A program made the translations under genes and the position numbers. A stretch of DNA of 64,000 nt from Yarrowia lipolytica (taxonomy: Eukaryota > Ascomycota > Dipodascomycetes > Dipodascales), in NCBI RefSeq assembly GCF_001761485.1, contig NC_090771.1, forward strand, positions 1,860,001-1,924,000, read 5' to 3'. Shown piece by piece: positions 10,734 to 20,431 of the stretch. The notes below the pieces were generated by a model. That model searched no databases. It was not told the origin of the DNA and saw only the letters and a list, made by a program, of their open reading frames with translations. How positions within the stretch are numbered: the stretch's first letter is position 1; each line of letters starts with the position of its first letter.

Positions 10734-11512
10734 TTCGAATTAGTTTGATAGGATATTTAAAGACAAATTCCGCTGAAGAGAAGAAGAGAAGAAAAATTTC
10801 ACCAGCGAGTTATGAACTCCCAACGCGGAGTCTGAGTGGGTATGCTCAAACTTACGCAGTGCTGTGATATACTTCACCAATTGGGCTGTGTCCCCTAACC
10901 TTGATATCACGTGAGTGGGAGAACTGGATAAGGTCGGTTTTTTATGTAAGCGAAAGCGATTTTTGATGCTGCGAGAATAGTTACTTGTATTCTACTTACC
11001 TTCCCATGTCTTAAATTCACCCCTCTACTCAAATGGCTAAAATTTCTACTTTTGTTGAGATCATCGCACCCCACCATCCACGTAGGCACGCATATTTTAC
11101 TAATCCGTACGTACAGCTTCAAACAAGCTGAAGTTTCGTTTTTTAAGACATACAAAACTTCGAAGATATGAAAAAGCACGTAAATAAACGTAGTTAACGT
11201 AGTGAGCGGTTGATTAGAGAGCTTGTCTCAAGTTTCTTCACTATTTGCACACATTAAGCATCATCAAACTACTATGTAGTATGTACTTGTATATATGTAC
11301 GATCTGGGACACTCACTCCCCGTACAGTATGTATGTATAGAGTAGTCACATAAGGCGAGAGTCCCGCACAGTATCCCAGTGAGTCCACGTTGTCAGCGCG
11401 GAGTACACATAACTGAATGTAGGATGTGGCCAGCACAACATACATCACTATTATATAACGGTATCATATTCAATGATGCTTAGTCGTCAGTGCGTCTTCG
11501 CTTCGTGAGTTC
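10734..11512. other. Spacer upstream of RPP0
   Basis: This 779-bp spacer carries the RPP0 promoter (pyrimidine/GAAGAA-rich leader at about 10745-10800, TATCACGTGAGT at 10905-10916) and the 3' end of the next gene. Several TACTTGTA-type words occur (about 10983, 11283). No RNA gene was recognised. Confidence 0.45.
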
Positions 11513-12790
11513 TCATTCCTGGGTCCCAGAGGCACCTCCAGATCCTCGTTTTTGACTAGAGTCCCGGCTGCGAGCACCCTGGAAGTCGCCCCTTGGTTGT
11601 CTTCGCTTCTTGTGGTTCTGTCCACGGTTGTTGTACATTCCCTGTCTGTTGTGGGCTGCTCGAGCACCTTGGTTGTTGTCTTGGTCATACCGGCGAGCGG
11701 TGTATGTCGGTCTGTCAAACCCGCTGTGAGAAGGTAGATACTGCTGGTTGTTCGGGGACCGTCCTCGACCCTGCAAAGCCGGTTGTACAAGCATGTCCAT
11801 AGGTCCAACAGTCTGGCCAGTCATTTCAACGTCTTCAGACAGTTTCTGTCGCTCGTATCGGTCCGAGTTGGGGCCAAGGACTGCCTCCTTTGCCAGGGAG
11901 TCTGCTTTGACTACTACAGCAGGCAACATTCGGGGGATCAGCTCCTCCTCCTCTTCCAGGTTACCAATCTTGATAAAACGGTTGCAGCCGTCCAGCTTGC
12001 CGAGATACTTGACGTTGGTTTCCAGAGTGTCGTAGTCATTGGCATACTCGATGGGGTAGTCAATAGCCTTCTTTCGACGTCTCTTGTTGTGAGGGGTTCG
12101 TGGATCGTAGTTGAACTTGGTCCCCACGCTGTGTTCCTGGCGAACAACGGGATCACACAGAGCCTGGAACACCATCAGGTTGAGATAGGCATCATTACCT
12201 GCATTGTGGAGAAAGGCGTGAGGAATGCAAAATGCCTCCAGAAGATAGGTGAGGTTGCCCTTGCCCTGTTTTTTAATACAACGCCAGATCTTCTCAGTGT
12301 CGATGATGGGCAGCTCAGGAATGTGGAAGTCCATCTTCTTGAGCTCGTTGAGGTCCCCCGAGATGCAGTGGCCCACATAGTAGACCGGGTCCTGGTCAAA
12401 GCCGGCAGTAAGGCCCGTCAGAAGTTCCTTCCAAACTGTTCGAATGTCGGCTAGAGGCGCCACTTGCGACGTACCGTAGCAAAAGAAGTCTCTATGGTCC
12501 GGGACGTAGTTACCGTTTCGGTATCGATCCGACGATCTCTCCTTGACAACAAAGTGCTGGGCCGAGATCTTAGGGGCTGCGTAAGGCTTGTCGGGCTGAC
12601 CAATCGGATGGAACCGCATCACGGCCACTCCGATCTCCGTGATCACTCCAGCATGATGTTCTGCGGTTTCGGTATCGATGCAGATAAACACTCCACGGTT
12701 GGCTGGAGGCTGCTGTAGAGTATTGTAGGGTGCGGGGATTCGTAGTTGCATGTGATTCCAATGTGTTGGTGGGCCGTCTATGTTCAGCAA
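11513..12790 (-). CDS. Gfd2/YDR514C-like DEDDh 3'-5' exonuclease-fold protein with basic tail
   Basis: This 425-residue protein has an RNase H-like exonuclease domain at about residues 30-215. All DEDDh positions look intact: FICIDTET (Asp39, Glu41), YYVGHCISGDL (Asp146) and FLHNAGNDAY (His195, Asp200). Domain architecture and sequence resemble budding yeast Gfd2 and its paralogue YDR514C; Gfd2 is linked genetically to mRNA export factor Dbp5. After a linker with KKRRRKK-like basic sequence, the last 90 residues are rich in R, G, Q and N (NNRGQNHKKRRQPRGDF), which suggests RNA binding. Nuclease activity is inferred from motif retention. The start could also be Met14 (MQLRIPAPYN). Confidence 0.8.
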   Translation of the reverse strand: MLNIDGPPTHWNHMQLRIPAPYNTLQQPPANRGVFICIDTETAEHHAGVITEIGVAVMRFHPIGQPDKPYAAPKISAQHFVVKERSSDRYRNGNYVPDHRDFFCYGTSQVAPLADIRTVWKELLTGLTAGFDQDPVYYVGHCISGDLNELKKMDFHIPELPIIDTEKIWRCIKKQGKGNLTYLLEAFCIPHAFLHNAGNDAYLNLMVFQALCDPVVRQEHSVGTKFNYDPRTPHNKRRRKKAIDYPIEYANDYDTLETNVKYLGKLDGCNRFIKIGNLEEEEELIPRMLPAVVVKADSLAKEAVLGPNSDRYERQKLSEDVEMTGQTVGPMDMLVQPALQGRGRSPNNQQYLPSHSGFDRPTYTARRYDQDNNQGARAAHNRQGMYNNRGQNHKKRRQPRGDFQGARSRDSSQKRGSGGASGTQE

Positions 12791-14154
12791 AAGTCGTCTT
12801 GGATTCCGTCGGAGACGTTAGTGTACTTGAAGTCCGTCTACTTGTAGTTGTAATTAGCAGTCTCTGAACGTGTCGCGTAAAATTAATTTTGGCTTGCATA
12901 TTGGGAGTGGACACAGGTTGATGCACGCTACATGTGGGTCTGATGAGTGGACGTGTCACAGACTATTCTTGGGTGTCACGGCTGTTGCTGGTTTCAAAAA
13001 AACTCTGTGATTGGATGCTACGGTACGTGTCGCACTTTTCCACGCACTTTTCCACCTGCTGGAACCAAACGGTCGGCCTTGTGCCTTGCATGACAGTGAG
13101 GTTGTGAGTTTAAAGAGGTTCACTAAGCGAGTCTGTCAGGTGTCTGGGTACCTTGATGTGTACATGTTGTCAGTGGAAACTACTTGTAGTGATGTTCGGA
13201 TGCTGCCTGAGTGTAATAATATACATCGAACGCGTACTTGTAGTGTCGTGTGTCCTTGTGCTCTGAATATCTGAATATCTAACTATCACGTCCCCACACA
13301 AGTACAAGTACCTTGTGTACATCCTGTACACTCGACATTAACGGGCAGTCTGTTTGCCTTGACTGCAAAATAGCCACTCCAACAAGAGCGACAATAAGCA
13401 CAAACAATACTATTATTTCGCGCATCAGTTTGGCTCTACTGCACGTCTAGGTGGAGTACGTGTACAGTATTTTACAGCACGAGCACTACGCTGTATAGTA
13501 CATACTCATAATTGTATTCTCTCAGAGCATCACTATTGTTTCACACCTCGATTCGAGCTGTGTGGAGGCTTCTGAACAACTAACTTAAGAGGAGGAAGAA
13601 GGCAGACGTGCCATGGTTGGCTATATCGGTATTATAGGCGCTGGGATTGGTAATCGCACCCTGTCAATGTATTGTACAATAGCCCCCGTTCAGTTACCCT
13701 TCTCTCTATACACTGCCTTGTTGTTCCTCCTTTTCTTCTCTCCTTGCTCGTCTCCCACTTTAACTCCAAGCTTGAAATTACAGTATGTTTCATCAGGCTG
13801 AACCATGGGGACCCGGTCAACACCTGTCATATGGAAGCTATAAAAAAGACTTCTTTGGTTAATTTTCAACTGAAAATAAAATAAAACCAGGCCACGCAAA
13901 CACTGTTATATTTCCCCTCCCCCTTCCCCAGGCACCCCTTTTATCTCCACTTTGACACCACTTTGACTCTGCTTCCGTCTCCTCGCGTCAACCCGCGTTG
14001 CCCCAGCAACCTTGTCCCAATTAGGAGTAAACACAACACCATCCGACTGCACGCCTATCCTTATGTAGCTAATACTTTAGAGGAGAGGCTAGCTACGTCG
14101 TGGTAAACTATTCTGCTCCACACTTCGCCACACATCTTGCAACACAACCACACC
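12791..14154. other. Divergent spacer between the Gfd2-like gene and DBF2
   Basis: The spacer is 1.36 kb. It has several TACTTGTA/TACAAGTA words (about 13184, 13226, 13301), CT-rich stretches at 13690-13750 and 13910-14000, and the DBF2 leader (CACACCATGG context at the start). A 62-residue open frame at 13613-13801 is not recognisable. No structured RNA was seen. Confidence 0.4.
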
Positions 14155-15897
14155 ATGGTATCGTTTAAAGACTCCCCGGTCAAGGGGGCCATGAGCTCTG
14201 TGGAACAAAAGCTCCAATCTCTGCGAATGCCCCAGTCTCCCATGCGAGGAGGAACCTCTCCCCCTCGAAGCCCTCTTCGACACGAGGCTGGAAGTTGTGA
14301 CCCCGACGAGACCACCGCCATCATTTCCAACATTGAGTCTCTCAACATTGGCCGACCTACTGACAAGGAGAACTGGGCTCCTCAACAGCAGGGCCACCAC
14401 GGCAGCCAGGTGACGGCCAACACACACTCGCCGTCGTGGACTTCACGTGACTACGAAAAGTTCAATGACCCTCAGACCAAGCGACTGGTCAACGTCACCC
14501 AGTTGTACTTCTTCGATTACTACTTCGATCTGCTGACTTACGTACACGGCCGTCAGCAGCGTCTTGGAAAAGCCAAGGCTGCTCTTGGAGGCGTCCCCCA
14601 AGCCGAGGCTGAGACTCAATGGAAGTCGTATGTCGGCCGAGAAAGAGCTCACCTGCGAAAGCGTCGAACCCGTCTCAAGCACGGCGACTTCCAGATCCTT
14701 ACCCAAGTCGGCCAGGGAGGTTACGGACAGGTGTTCCTGGCCAAGAAGGCCGACACCCGGGAAATTTGCGCCCTCAAGGTGCTTAACAAGAAGCTGCTGC
14801 TTAAACTGGACGAAATCAGACACATTCTTACCGAACGAGACATTCTAACGGCTGCCCGGTCCGAGTGGCTTGTCAAGCTGCTTTACGCCTTCCAGGACCA
14901 GGAGTCTGTCTACCTCGCCATGGAGTTTGTCCCTGGAGGAGACTACCGAACTCTGCTTAATAACACCGGCATCCTCAACCCCAGACACGCGCGGTTCTAC
15001 ATCTCCGAGATGTTCGCATCACTGGAGGCCCTCCACAAGCTCGGATACATCCACAGAGATCTCAAGCCCGAGAACTTCCTCATCGACTCGGCAGGTCACA
15101 TCAAGCTGACTGACTTTGGTCTTGCATCCGGAGCAATCTCCAAGGACCGAGTTGAAAGCATGAAAATTCGTCTTGATGCCGTCAAGGATGTCCAGGTCAC
15201 CCATAGATCGCTCACCGAGCGACAGAAGATGTACCGGTCTCTGCGAGCCTCGGACATTAACTACGCCTCCTCCATTGTTGGCTCTCCTGACTACATGGCT
15301 CTGGAGGTTCTGGAGGGAAAGAACTACGACTACACAATTGACTACTGGTCTCTGGGCTGCATGTTGTTCGAGACTCTGGCCGGCTACCCTCCTTTCGCTG
15401 GAGCTTCTCCTGACGAGACATACTCTAACTTGCGACAGTGGAAGAACGCTCTTCGGCGGCCCAAGTACGATGATGGTCGATACGTCTTTTCGGACCGAAC
15501 CTGGGATCTCATCCAACGACTCATCACCTCCGCTCGATACAGACTGCGGTCTTTCGACGAGATTGCCAAGCACCCCTACTTTGCCGAGGTTGAATGGGAG
15601 ACTCTGCGAGAAAAGACTCCTCCCTTCATCCCCCAGCTCGACTCGGATGTTGACGCTGGCTACTTTGATGATTTCTCTAACGAGGCTGATATGGAGAAGT
15701 ACCAGGAGGTGATGGCCAAGCGAACACAGGTCGAGAACCTTGCTGACAAGGGCAACCCCATCCCCCACCGAGCATTTGTCGGCTTCACCTTCAGGCACTC
15801 TCGAAACCCCAATAACAACATTCTGGAGGAGACCAACAAGGGCAACACTCACAGCAGGCGAGAAGTTGGACGAAGCAACTTTGGAACCATGTTCTAA
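14155..15897 (+). CDS. DBF2: NDR-family protein kinase Dbf2/Dbf20 (mitotic exit network)
   Basis: AGC-type Ser/Thr kinase of 580 residues from Met at 14155 (CACACCATGG; an in-frame ATG lies 18 bp upstream). In yeast, Dbf2 with its Mob1 cofactor acts at the end of the mitotic exit network and in cytokinesis. Visible features are: a Ser/Pro-rich N-terminus with minimal SP sites; an N-terminal regulatory segment with YFFDYYFDLLTYVHGRQQR (Mob-binding region); glycine loop GQGGYGQVF; VAIK-type lysine in CALKVLNKK; HRDLKPENFL; TDFGLA; an NDR-type insert in the activation segment; the phosphosite region SSIVGSPDYMALEVL; and the C-terminal hydrophobic motif FVGFTFRH. Everything needed for activity is present. 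It corresponds to Sid2 of fission yeast. Confidence 0.95.
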   Translation: MVSFKDSPVKGAMSSVEQKLQSLRMPQSPMRGGTSPPRSPLRHEAGSCDPDETTAIISNIESLNIGRPTDKENWAPQQQGHHGSQVTANTHSPSWTSRDYEKFNDPQTKRLVNVTQLYFFDYYFDLLTYVHGRQQRLGKAKAALGGVPQAEAETQWKSYVGRERAHLRKRRTRLKHGDFQILTQVGQGGYGQVFLAKKADTREICALKVLNKKLLLKLDEIRHILTERDILTAARSEWLVKLLYAFQDQESVYLAMEFVPGGDYRTLLNNTGILNPRHARFYISEMFASLEALHKLGYIHRDLKPENFLIDSAGHIKLTDFGLASGAISKDRVESMKIRLDAVKDVQVTHRSLTERQKMYRSLRASDINYASSIVGSPDYMALEVLEGKNYDYTIDYWSLGCMLFETLAGYPPFAGASPDETYSNLRQWKNALRRPKYDDGRYVFSDRTWDLIQRLITSARYRLRSFDEIAKHPYFAEVEWETLREKTPPFIPQLDSDVDAGYFDDFSNEADMEKYQEVMAKRTQVENLADKGNPIPHRAFVGFTFRHSRNPNNNILEETNKGNTHSRREVGRSNFGTMF

Positions 15898-16421
15898 CTG
15901 GATGTTCTTTCACTCGCACTTGAAATTTCTCCCACATCTTACTAAATAGCTCGCATAGATTCCAGTGGTCAAGCTACCACATCAGTTCCGCGTTCCGCGT
16001 TCCGTTCCTTTCTAATATATCTGAGATTAACATAATATTAAAGCATAAACACCAGGACTCCGAGACATTCATCGTCTTAGCGAACAACTTACCTGTAATT
16101 ACTATTCGGATATTATCACCTCAAAGATCAATCAACTTCATCGACCGATCTAAACGTCCCTTGCAGATCATGCACGTGTAGTTTAGCAGTCTTATTATTG
16201 CAGAGGGAATATGGGTTGATTTTGTGGTACCATAAATAATTTGTGTGGCATTCTTTTATCTACCTGTATGTTAAAAAGTTGATTTTCAACTTCAATGAGT
16301 CTTTCCGCCCACATTGACCACTATTATCACCCTCTCATGCTCGCTTTCTCGACACATCTGATGTTGTCCAACACCAACTTTAAGCTGACCTCTTCACCAA
16401 AGCTAATTTGCTGATGCCAAC
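15898..16421. other. Spacer between DBF2 and GPI2
   Basis: These 524 bp are AT-rich 3' UTR and promoter sequence. A TTCCGCG direct repeat (ccgcgttccgcgttccgttcc, about 15987-16007) is the only notable pattern. No gene was seen. Confidence 0.4.
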
Positions 16422-17426
16422 ATGTCGCGCGGGATCCAGAAACTGAGGTCTCGAGCCACAGGAGAATGGACCGGAGTGCAGGGAGAGCCTTTAACGGAAG
16501 AATCGGGCTTTGATGATCCGGACGCCGTGTTCCCCGACTGCCAACCGACGACTCGTCCGCCATGGAAGAAACTATTGTGGGTCAAGCAGGACTACCCCGA
16601 CAACTATGTGGACTCGTCTTTTCTGTCGCAACTGCGCCGAAACGACAATGTGGCTCAGTACTCGTTCCGCTCACTGTTTCTCGACTCTAGTGTGATCATC
16701 ATGCATCTGTGCACTATCGTCGTCTTTGTGGTGGTGTTTTTGGGCATATTCAACCATGAGTGGGACCCCGAGTTCTTTGCGATCATCGCATCTGTGCTCA
16801 CAGTGCCCGGATACTTTGTATACGAGAAGTACAAGATCCACAATGACGACAAGAGCCGACCCTCTACGATAAAGGGAGCGCTACTCATTGTATTTGTCCT
16901 TCTTGCTCTGTCACCAGTGCTAAAGTCGCTGACACGATCCACATCGTCAGACTCAATCTGGGCCATCGCCTGCTGGCTGGGGCTCGCTAACGTGTGTTTC
17001 CACGACTACACTGATGGAGCCCGCACTGCTTCAGGCGCGTCTTCGCTCAAATTGACTCGTCCTATTCTGTCAACAAATCTCGCTATGCTGGCAGCAATAG
17101 TGCTAGCTTCTCAACTGCGTACAACAATGGCAGTCTTTTGCTTCGTGCTCTTTTCTGTCATTCTCTTTGGAGTCTTCCCCATGTTTACACAATGGTGTCG
17201 TGCCACCTCCAGACGCGGGTACTGGGTGCTCCTGTCCATACTGCTGATCCTATCCGCTACAGGCCTCTATGTCATTGGAGGGCTGTGGGCACTGGGGGCC
17301 TGGATTGGAGTTAAGCTCTTTGTCAGTGTGGGTGCTCCACTGTGGCTTCTGGCCCTTCAGAAATACAAAAACGACATTCAAGGCCCATGGGATATTGCCA
17401 AGCCGGTCATTCGAAATCGTCCGTGA
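16422..17426 (+). CDS. GPI2: GPI-GlcNAc transferase subunit Gpi2 (PIG-C)
   Basis: Membrane subunit of the ER complex that makes GlcNAc-phosphatidylinositol, the first step of GPI-anchor synthesis. The 334-residue protein carries the diagnostic PIG-C N-terminal block WKKLLWVKQDYPDNYVDSSFLSQL (split: WKKLLWVKQDYPDN then YVDSSFLSQL), at about residues 47-70. It is followed by YSFRSLFLDSSVIIMHL and then at least six hydrophobic segments (for example IVVFVVVFLGIF, LLIVFVLLALSPVL, LAMLAAIVLASQL, VLFSVILFGVF). WVLLSILLILSATGLYVIG and a final hydrophobic pair end the protein. Length is near the family norm (about 280-300 in yeasts). It is convergent with TAF5 (218 bp apart). Confidence 0.94.
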   Translation: MSRGIQKLRSRATGEWTGVQGEPLTEESGFDDPDAVFPDCQPTTRPPWKKLLWVKQDYPDNYVDSSFLSQLRRNDNVAQYSFRSLFLDSSVIIMHLCTIVVFVVVFLGIFNHEWDPEFFAIIASVLTVPGYFVYEKYKIHNDDKSRPSTIKGALLIVFVLLALSPVLKSLTRSTSSDSIWAIACWLGLANVCFHDYTDGARTASGASSLKLTRPILSTNLAMLAAIVLASQLRTTMAVFCFVLFSVILFGVFPMFTQWCRATSRRGYWVLLSILLILSATGLYVIGGLWALGAWIGVKLFVSVGAPLWLLALQKYKNDIQGPWDIAKPVIRNRP

Positions 17427-17644
17427 CTTTCGATTCTCGAGCCACAGACACTGCTTATTTCCCTGCCACTTTACATCCACGTCTGTCAAGTGCTGATCAG
17501 ACAACAATAGAACCTCTGTATTTAAACACACACACTAATAAAACCTCTTTTTCATCTGTAAACCCAGGCGATAAGGTCTATTTCTATTTCTACAAGCACT
17601 TGCTCATTTCTTGTTGCTAATATGTCAATTATAATACATTACAC

Positions 17645-19870
17645 CTAACCATTGAAGGCTCCTCCAGCCAAACACAGATTCCTGCTAGTGAACTGCACCT
17701 TGTAAACCGGGCTGCTCTTAGTGTGGTAGACAGCCATATGATCGGGGGTTGCTACAATCTCCCGCTTCTTGGATGCCTCGTTACCCTTAGCAGAAGATAC
17801 AGCCTCTGGGGCTCGTTCAACTGACAGGTTCTCAGGCTCAGGTCCAGACTCCACAGTGCTCTTCTTAACGTCCCACACTCGGATGCTCTGGTCTGCACCA
17901 GCAGACACGAGCACGGTTCCTTCCCTGGAAAACGCCAGTGAGTAGATGGACGCCTTGCCATGTCCACGCATGATTTTCAGACGTCGACCAGATCCAATCT
18001 CCCACAGAATGATCACGTGATCTTCTCCAGCAGACGCTAGCCATCGACCATCTGGTGACACTGCCAGACAGTTGATAGCGGCTGTGTGGCCAATGAAAAC
18101 ACGCACTGACGAGCCCTTGGCCACATCCCACATTCGCACGGTTCGGTCGGACGAGCCGGTGAATACATAAGTGCCGTTGGGGTGGAAAATGACACAGTCC
18201 ACGTCGGACATATGACCTGCAAAGATTCGCAGAGGGTAAATGTGGTCACAGGACCACAGCCGCGCGGTCTGGTCATGAGAGGCTGTGGCAAAGTAGTGGC
18301 CGTGTGGGCTGAATGCAACGTCCCACACTGGCTCATTGTGGCCCTTGTAGCAAACCAGACCTGTGTACGTGTCCATGCTCCACAGCATGACCGTCTTGTC
18401 GGCCGATGCAGAAAGCAGATATCTCTGGTCGGGCGAGAAGCTGACTCCATAGACTGGCCCAGCGTGTCCCACCAGCCGCTTCGAGGTGGTGGCAGTGTCT
18501 CCCTTGACGACAGACTTGAGACGAGAGCCGTTGAGCGACCACACCTTGACAAAGGAGTCGGAGAAACCTCCAGCGATCAGGGTAGCGTCCGACGAAAAGT
18601 CCAGACAGTTGAGTCCATCGTGGGTGTTGTGGAAGGTATACATACACACAGAGGGCATGGCGGCTTGCACAGGTCCGACCTTGATTTTGGCACGCGAGTC
18701 CATCACGGCCTGAATTTCGGCCGCAATGTCCACGCTCGTGTGAGGGGGTAGAGGCAGCATTTCACGGTTGGGTGCCGTGTCCTGGTCCGACTTCATGGAC
18801 GCAAATTCAGCCTCTAATGAGTTTCCACCATCGGTATTACCCTTATCAATTTCCCGCAGTGAGTGCTCCACCTCCTTTTCAAATGATGCTTCGTACGGCA
18901 GCTTGCCCAACTTAACCTCGGCCTGATTAAACGAGTCCACCTGGGATCCATGTGCGGTATCGGGCAGTCCCTCTGACGAATGCACTGCACCCTCTGAGTC
19001 GAATCGGTTGGGCCGGCCGGACGATACCTGTGCATCGATGTACTGGTTGACGATTCGCAGAATGATGGCTCCGCCAGTGGAGTCATGTTCCTGCAGAAAG
19101 TAGAACAGTAGATCGAACACGGTTCTACTGATGTTGAGTCTGTATTTGGACGAACGAAATTTTTGCGCCAGCTCGTTGGAAGGAATGTGGTCGGGCAGCG
19201 AGATTCCAGACAGCTTTTGCAGGTCATGGCCATGCAACACAGCATGGTCACCCGAGTATGTGGCGAAGAAGTCTCGAGCTTCAGAGGCCTGGCCTTTTGC
19301 AATAATATCAAGGTAGCAGTGCACAAAAATGGGGTACAGCGCACGTCGCAGCTCGGGCTGGTAAAAGTCCAATGACGCCTCCGTCCAGTTTCGCAGCATC
19401 ACGTAGCCCTTTCGAATGGCTGTCGTGTCGTCGTGGATCGATTTGGCCACCGGAGGCTTGGGGATGGGCACCTGCTGCATCTGGCCGGCGTTGTTGGTTC
19501 CGATGGCCACTTGGGGAGCTCCGGGAGGTGCAGGAGGAGGAGGGGTTGCTCCAGGCGCTACATTGGTCGCGTTCTGTCCTCCGGTGTATTGAGAGCCCAC
19601 AGGTTGCGCAGGAGCAGGGGCACGTGATGACTCAAACCGCAACATGGATTCGGTTTGGAAATAGCCCTTTTTGTGCAGGTACTCCATGACGATTCGGTTG
19701 AGGTCCGACCCTGAGGCTTGAGCAGGTCTGTTTGTCGGTGTCGAGGCACCTCCAGCCTGAGCGCCGTTGGCAGGCCTGTTGGGAGTGCCAGCAGCCCCAG
19801 GAGCAGCGCCGTTGGCGGGCTTGCCGTTGTTGATGCCGCCTTGCGGGTTGGGTGCCGGAGATTGGCTCAT
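17645..19870 (-). CDS. TAF5: TFIID/SAGA subunit Taf5 (WD40)
   Basis: Scaffold subunit shared by general transcription factor TFIID and the SAGA coactivator. The 741-residue protein has a low-complexity Pro/Ala/Gly/Asn N-terminus and a LisH-like motif (LNRIVMEYLHKKGYFQTE, about 58-75). The Taf5 NTD2 helical domain spans about 165-300 (SLDFYQPELRRALYPIFVHCYL, shown as SLDFYQPELRR and YPIFVHCYLD). A C-terminal beta-propeller runs from about residue 425 with clear WD repeats (SADKTVMLWSMD, SHDQTARLWSCD, SSDRTVRMWDVA, GEDHVIILWEIG, GADQSIRVWDVK). Domain order and length are ordinary for yeast Taf5 (about 800). Confidence 0.96.
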   Translation of the reverse strand: MSQSPAPNPQGGINNGKPANGAAPGAAGTPNRPANGAQAGGASTPTNRPAQASGSDLNRIVMEYLHKKGYFQTESMLRFESSRAPAPAQPVGSQYTGGQNATNVAPGATPPPPAPPGAPQVAIGTNNAGQMQQVPIPKPPVAKSIHDDTTAIRKGYVMLRNWTEASLDFYQPELRRALYPIFVHCYLDIIAKGQASEARDFFATYSGDHAVLHGHDLQKLSGISLPDHIPSNELAQKFRSSKYRLNISRTVFDLLFYFLQEHDSTGGAIILRIVNQYIDAQVSSGRPNRFDSEGAVHSSEGLPDTAHGSQVDSFNQAEVKLGKLPYEASFEKEVEHSLREIDKGNTDGGNSLEAEFASMKSDQDTAPNREMLPLPPHTSVDIAAEIQAVMDSRAKIKVGPVQAAMPSVCMYTFHNTHDGLNCLDFSSDATLIAGGFSDSFVKVWSLNGSRLKSVVKGDTATTSKRLVGHAGPVYGVSFSPDQRYLLSASADKTVMLWSMDTYTGLVCYKGHNEPVWDVAFSPHGHYFATASHDQTARLWSCDHIYPLRIFAGHMSDVDCVIFHPNGTYVFTGSSDRTVRMWDVAKGSSVRVFIGHTAAINCLAVSPDGRWLASAGEDHVIILWEIGSGRRLKIMRGHGKASIYSLAFSREGTVLVSAGADQSIRVWDVKKSTVESGPEPENLSVERAPEAVSSAKGNEASKKREIVATPDHMAVYHTKSSPVYKVQFTSRNLCLAGGAFNG

Positions 19871-20431
19871 GGTGGCACGGGTTGGAGAGGTGTGATGGTG
19901 GTGCTGAACTTACGGTGAACTAAATGTCACTGTTGGTGATGAGTTTAAATTTCACATTTCTGCACGCCGTCATACACCGATGGGTAATCACACGACAGTG
20001 ATAGGAGGGGGAGGGGAGAGGATTGGAGGTAGGATTTAAGTGGAGTTGTTAAAACACCGGGTATGATTAACTGTTCTATATATTGATAACGTGTGTAATA
20101 TCTCCTATTTCATGGGTGTGAAGTACTTGTACTTGTATCTCTTTGTGAGGAATGACAGAAGTTTAGTTAGACAATGGTTAGACAAATATGAGTGATGGTT
20201 TATACTTGTAATTATAGTAATCAGATCAACTGTTGAAGCTCCAAAAAAAGCAATCAATATAAACAGTGCAAGTATCGTAGATAATCCAATTACCCGTCTA
20301 AATCATTAGCAATGTATCATTATATAGTTGTTTCTACTGGTGCGCTCAACGCATCTTGTCGCAAATTAAAACATTTACATCATCATTAGGTCTATGACTA
20401 CATCATCTGACTACATATACACCGGCACCCC
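19871..20431. other. Spacer between TAF5 and PRE6
   Basis: This 561-bp spacer holds the TAF5 promoter at the left and the PRE6 3' region at the right. Overlapping TACTTGTA words occur at about 20126-20140. No gene was seen. Confidence 0.4.

Noticed and set aside
13613-13801. Small open frame preceded by a CTAAC-TTAAG string that could be a 3' splice site
   Set aside because: No convincing upstream exon joins in frame and the peptide is not recognisable.
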